The position numbers and the translations under genes are program-made. From positions 1 to 43,502 of the forward strand of contig DXIU01000060.1 of the NCBI GenBank assembly GCA_019112765.1: DNA of 43,502 bases, written 5' to 3'. The notes below the pieces were generated by a model that saw only the letters and a program-made list of their open reading frames with translations, was not told the origin of the DNA and did no database searches. The stretch's first letter is position 1. Each line of letters begins with the position of its first letter. This DNA is from Candidatus Mediterraneibacter norwichensis. GTDB lineage: Bacteria > Bacillota > Clostridia > Lachnospirales > Lachnospiraceae. Below are positions 41,010 to 43,502 of this stretch, one piece after another.

Positions 41010-42887
41010 CTATTCTGTTTTATCTTTTTTCCATCTGAGCAGAAATGCAGAGTTGATGATGACAAGAACGGAACCGGCATTGTGTACGAGAGCGCCGATG
41101 ACCGGATTGAGAATACCGGTGACTGCCAGAATGATGGCGATAAAATTCAGCGTCATAGAAAATGTCAGGTTCAGACGGATGACAGACATCATTCTTTTTG
41201 AGAGACGCAGAAGGTGGGGCAGTTCTTTTATGTCATCATCTACCAGAGCAATATCGGCAGCATCAACGGCAATGTCACTTCCGATTTTTCCCATAGCGAT
41301 GCCGACATAGGCTTTTTTCAGCGCCGGCGCGTCATTGATTCCGTCTCCGATCATGCAGACAGGCTGGCCGTTCTTCTGATATGTATCGATCCAGGAAAGT
41401 TTATCTTCCGGCAGACAGCCGGAGTGGACTTCCCGGATGTGAAGCAGTCCGGCGATATGTGAGGCGGCGTTTCTGTGATCTCCGGTAAGGAGAACGGGAG
41501 TAATGCCTGTCTGTTCCACCTGTCTGATCATTTCAGCCGCATCCGGCCGGAGGGTATCGGATAGAACAAGAAAACCGGCTGCCCGTCTGTCTACAGCCAG
41601 ATAAATAACAGTAGAACCATCTGCCAGACAGGAATTTGCTTTTGTACGGATCAGATCCGGCAGGTCAACACCATTCTCTTTAAGAAGTTCAGGATTCCCG
41701 GCCAGAACGGATTTGCCGTTTACAGCGGCCAGTACGCCGCGCCCGGGAATCATATGAAACTCTTCCGGACGCGGAGGAAGCTGTCCTTTCAGTTGTTTGT
41801 AGCACTGTACTACGGCTTTCCCAAGAGGGTGTTCGGAGCTGCTTTCTGCGCAGGCGGCATAGGAAAAGAGCTGGTCTTCTGTTATGTCTCCGGATATACT
41901 TTCTGCCGCTGTGACTACAGGTCTTCCGTAAGTAAGAGTTCCTGTTTTGTCAAAAGTAATTTTTCTGACTTCAGAAAGGCGCTCCAGCGCATCTCCTTCC
42001 CGGACAAGAAAACCATGTTTTGTGGCGTTGCCTATGGCAGCCATAATTGCTGTAGGCGTAGCAAGAACAAGGGCACAGGGGCAGAAGACGACAAGAATGG
42101 TAACTGCCCGGATGATCTCACCGGTAATCAGCCAGGTAAGTGCTGCAGCAGTCAGTGCTCCTGCTACAATCCATGTGGCCCAGCGGTCGGCGATACCGAC
42201 AATTTTGGCTTTCCCGGCATCTGCGGACTGGACAAGCCGGATCATTCTCTGGATAGAACTGTCTTCTCCGACTTTTTCGGCTTTCATAAGAAAAGCACCA
42301 AACTGGTTTACTGTTCCGCTGGATACATGGTCGCCGGGCCCCTTGTCTACAGGAAGAGATTCACCTGTCATAACAGCCTGATTGACAGAAGTTTCTCCGG
42401 ACAGAATGATTCCGTCAACCGGAATGGCTTCTCCAGGCAGAACACGGAGCATATCACCGATTTTTACATCTTCTGCGGAAACGACCTGTTCGGAATCCCC
42501 TGAAATCCGCCGGGCAGTGCGGGGAGTCAGGTGCACCAGTTTTTCAATGCCTGCGCGGGCTCTGGCTACCGTCAGATCCTCCAGAAGCGCGCCCAGCTGC
42601 ATGATAAATGCAACTTCGCCGGCGGCAAAGTCCTCACCGATAATAACAGAAGCGACTAACGCAATGGATACCAGCACATCGGCCTTAATGTCAAAAGCAG
42701 TGATGAGTCCAATCAGGGCTTCAAGAATAATCGGAATACCGCAGAGTATAATGGCAATCCAGGCCATGTTAAAGGAAAACGGGGAAAAATCAAGTATGCT
42801 GGAAAGAAGTGCGATACCTGAAAGTACAAGAAGCAGAATCTCTTTTTTTGTTCCGCCTAATTCAAGAAATTTTTCTAATTTATTCAC
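41010..42887 (-). CDS. CsoR-linked heavy-metal efflux P-type ATPase (CPC type)
   Basis: A 625-residue P1B pump with no N-terminal HMA domain. Actuator TGES (174-177), ion-binding CPC (269-271), phosphorylated Asp313 in DKTGT, SEHP (351-354), TGD and GDGIND are all present, with about eight membrane helices. The C-terminal helix reads HNAGSVLVIINS, unlike typical copper CopA ends, so the exported metal (Cu, Zn, Cd or other) is open despite the copper-type sensor upstream. The start is GTG at 42887, seven bases after AGGAGG; the longer frame to 42956 would translate the operator region. Its promoter lies within the CsoR-type palindrome. Confidence 0.92.
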   Translation of the reverse strand: MNKLEKFLELGGTKKEILLLVLSGIALLSSILDFSPFSFNMAWIAIILCGIPIILEALIGLITAFDIKADVLVSIALVASVIIGEDFAAGEVAFIMQLGALLEDLTVARARAGIEKLVHLTPRTARRISGDSEQVVSAEDVKIGDMLRVLPGEAIPVDGIILSGETSVNQAVMTGESLPVDKGPGDHVSSGTVNQFGAFLMKAEKVGEDSSIQRMIRLVQSADAGKAKIVGIADRWATWIVAGALTAAALTWLITGEIIRAVTILVVFCPCALVLATPTAIMAAIGNATKHGFLVREGDALERLSEVRKITFDKTGTLTYGRPVVTAAESISGDITEDQLFSYAACAESSSEHPLGKAVVQCYKQLKGQLPPRPEEFHMIPGRGVLAAVNGKSVLAGNPELLKENGVDLPDLIRTKANSCLADGSTVIYLAVDRRAAGFLVLSDTLRPDAAEMIRQVEQTGITPVLLTGDHRNAASHIAGLLHIREVHSGCLPEDKLSWIDTYQKNGQPVCMIGDGINDAPALKKAYVGIAMGKIGSDIAVDAADIALVDDDIKELPHLLRLSKRMMSVIRLNLTFSMTLNFIAIILAVTGILNPVIGALVHNAGSVLVIINSAFLLRWKKDKTE

Positions 42888-42925
42888 TGGTAATCCTCCT
42901 GCAATACAGGAAACACGGGTGGCAT

Positions 42926-42944
42926 TCCCTGATATTTTCAGGGA
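42926..42944 (-). other. Leader hairpin of the metal ATPase mRNA
   Basis: TCCCTGA-N5-TCAGGGA, perfect 7-bp stem between the operator and the ribosome site. Possibly an mRNA-stabilising element. Confidence 0.4.
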
Positions 42945-42956
42945 TATCGAATACAT

Positions 42957-43005
42957 ACCAATACCCCTATAGGTATTATATACCTATAGGGGTATTGGTT
43001 GTCAA
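42957..43005 (-). promoter_or_regulatory. CsoR-type operator covering the ATPase promoter
   Basis: Perfect 19-bp arms: 42957-42975 (ending TACCCCTATAGGTA) and 42981-42999 (starting TACCTATAGGGGTA) with a 5-base centre. Each arm contains the C-tract/G-tract pattern of CsoR sites. On the minus strand TTGACA (43005-43000) and a -10 TATATA (42982-42977), 17 bases apart, are overlaid by it, so bound repressor would block RNA polymerase. Confidence 0.8.
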
Positions 43006-43020
43006 GAAGGGAAATAAGAA

Positions 43021-43296
43021 TTACTTCATATTTGCAAAACGTTCAACCGCTTTTGTAAAGTTTGCGATTGTCTGTTCCACATCTCCATGTTCAATTCCAT
43101 CTTTTACACAGTGATTGATATGGCCTTCCAGTACGATCTGTCCTACTTTATGAAGGGCTGATTTTGCAGCGTTGATCTGGGAAAGAATATCTTCACAGGG
43201 AATGTCTTCATCAATCATGCGGTCAATCGCCTGCACCTGGCCTATGATCTTTTTCAGACGGCGGTGAAGATTGTCAGAATCCATGCATTGTTTCAC
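43021..43296 (-). CDS. csoR: CsoR-family metal-sensing repressor
   Basis: A 91-residue all-helical DUF156 repressor. Cys34, His59 and Cys63 form the C-H-C fingerprint of Cu(I)-sensing CsoR (Cys36-His61-Cys65 in the mycobacterial protein), distinguishing it from persulfide-sensing CstR and nickel/cobalt RcnR. Binding of Cu(I) would release it from the operator just downstream and switch on the ATPase gene, which follows in the same direction. The start is GTG at 43296 after AAGGAGG. Bases 43297-43502 contain its upstream region; no further gene is seen there. Confidence 0.92.
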   Translation of the reverse strand: MKQCMDSDNLHRRLKKIIGQVQAIDRMIDEDIPCEDILSQINAAKSALHKVGQIVLEGHINHCVKDGIEHGDVEQTIANFTKAVERFANMK

Positions 43297-43502
43297 AGTA
43301 ATGCCTCCTTAATTATGCCACGAAATTTATTCCAATTATCGTGTATTTACTATTTTTTGTCAAGAAACAATAGATTCGGATTTGCCGGGGAACTGTGAGT
43401 GAAGAGGCGTCCGAAAACACCTGGATACCAGGAGATTGGATAATCGGATCTGGAAATGAGGGATGTGTGCTTTTGTTTCCGTTCCGCAGATAAAGAAAAA
43501 CT

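Overview
This 43.5 kb window is bacterial chromosome from a low-to-moderate GC, anaerobic, probably spore-forming Clostridia member, most likely Lachnospiraceae. That is inferred from strong AGGAGG ribosome sites, TTGACA/TATAAT promoters, a Spo0A-type DNA-binding domain, a FeoAB-centred iron locus, CsoR copper control, and the style of the carB, malic enzyme and CBS-pyrophosphatase proteins. No plasmid, phage, transposase gene or CRISPR array was seen. Most of the window is housekeeping or metabolic, with one compact metal-homeostasis island.

Layout. 1-463: a repeat cut by the window edge, followed by a separate palindromic element. 508-2640: glycogen debranching enzyme. 2662-7843: a NarL/DesK-type two-component pair (-) divergent from a three-gene ABC-2 exporter (+). 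7960-10229: a PurF-like protein without its N-terminal cysteine, tRNA-Ser(CGA), and a stand-alone Spo0A effector domain behind an inverted pair of 0A-like boxes. 10294-14053: an unrecognised beta-rich protein, an alpha/beta esterase, an Mrp/NBP35 ATPase and L-lactate dehydrogenase.

14105-21139 is the iron island: an IdeR/DtxR-like repressor (-), feoA, feoB, two membrane-anchored HMA metallochaperone-like proteins, a cysteine-rich Fur-family regulator, then a separate transcription unit with a 26-residue membrane peptide, a small membrane-anchored protein and a P-type ATPase whose usual CPC motif reads FSC. An inverted-repeat element (GTTAG-N6-CTAAC) recurs, perfectly or with one mismatch, before feoA, feoB, the ATPase unit, a DUF2325 gene and enolase. 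Four of those five promoters also carry an upstream Fur-like TGA-N9-TCA box. The promoters of the DUF2325 gene and enolase are almost superimposable. I infer a shared metal-responsive regulon.

21238-22190 holds decayed ABC-transporter pieces. 22251-30896 carries a duplicated CmpB membrane protein, a cysteine synthase-like PLP enzyme, orphan carB, malic enzyme, a Crp/Fnr-type regulator and the DUF2325 protein. 30975-31262 is a second copy of the left-edge repeat in inverted orientation. 31365-40949 carries an S1-domain protein, a CBS/DRTGG pyrophosphatase, a flavin reductase-like protein, enolase, a nucleotidyltransferase and galE (nucleotide sugars), a YkgJ cysteine-cluster protein and a polysaccharide deacetylase. 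41010-43296 is a CsoR-controlled metal-efflux P-type ATPase with a perfect 19-bp-arm operator covering its promoter.

Start codons were chosen by ribosome-binding sites and differ from the longest ORF in many genes. All family assignments are from reading the translated sequence, with no database search.
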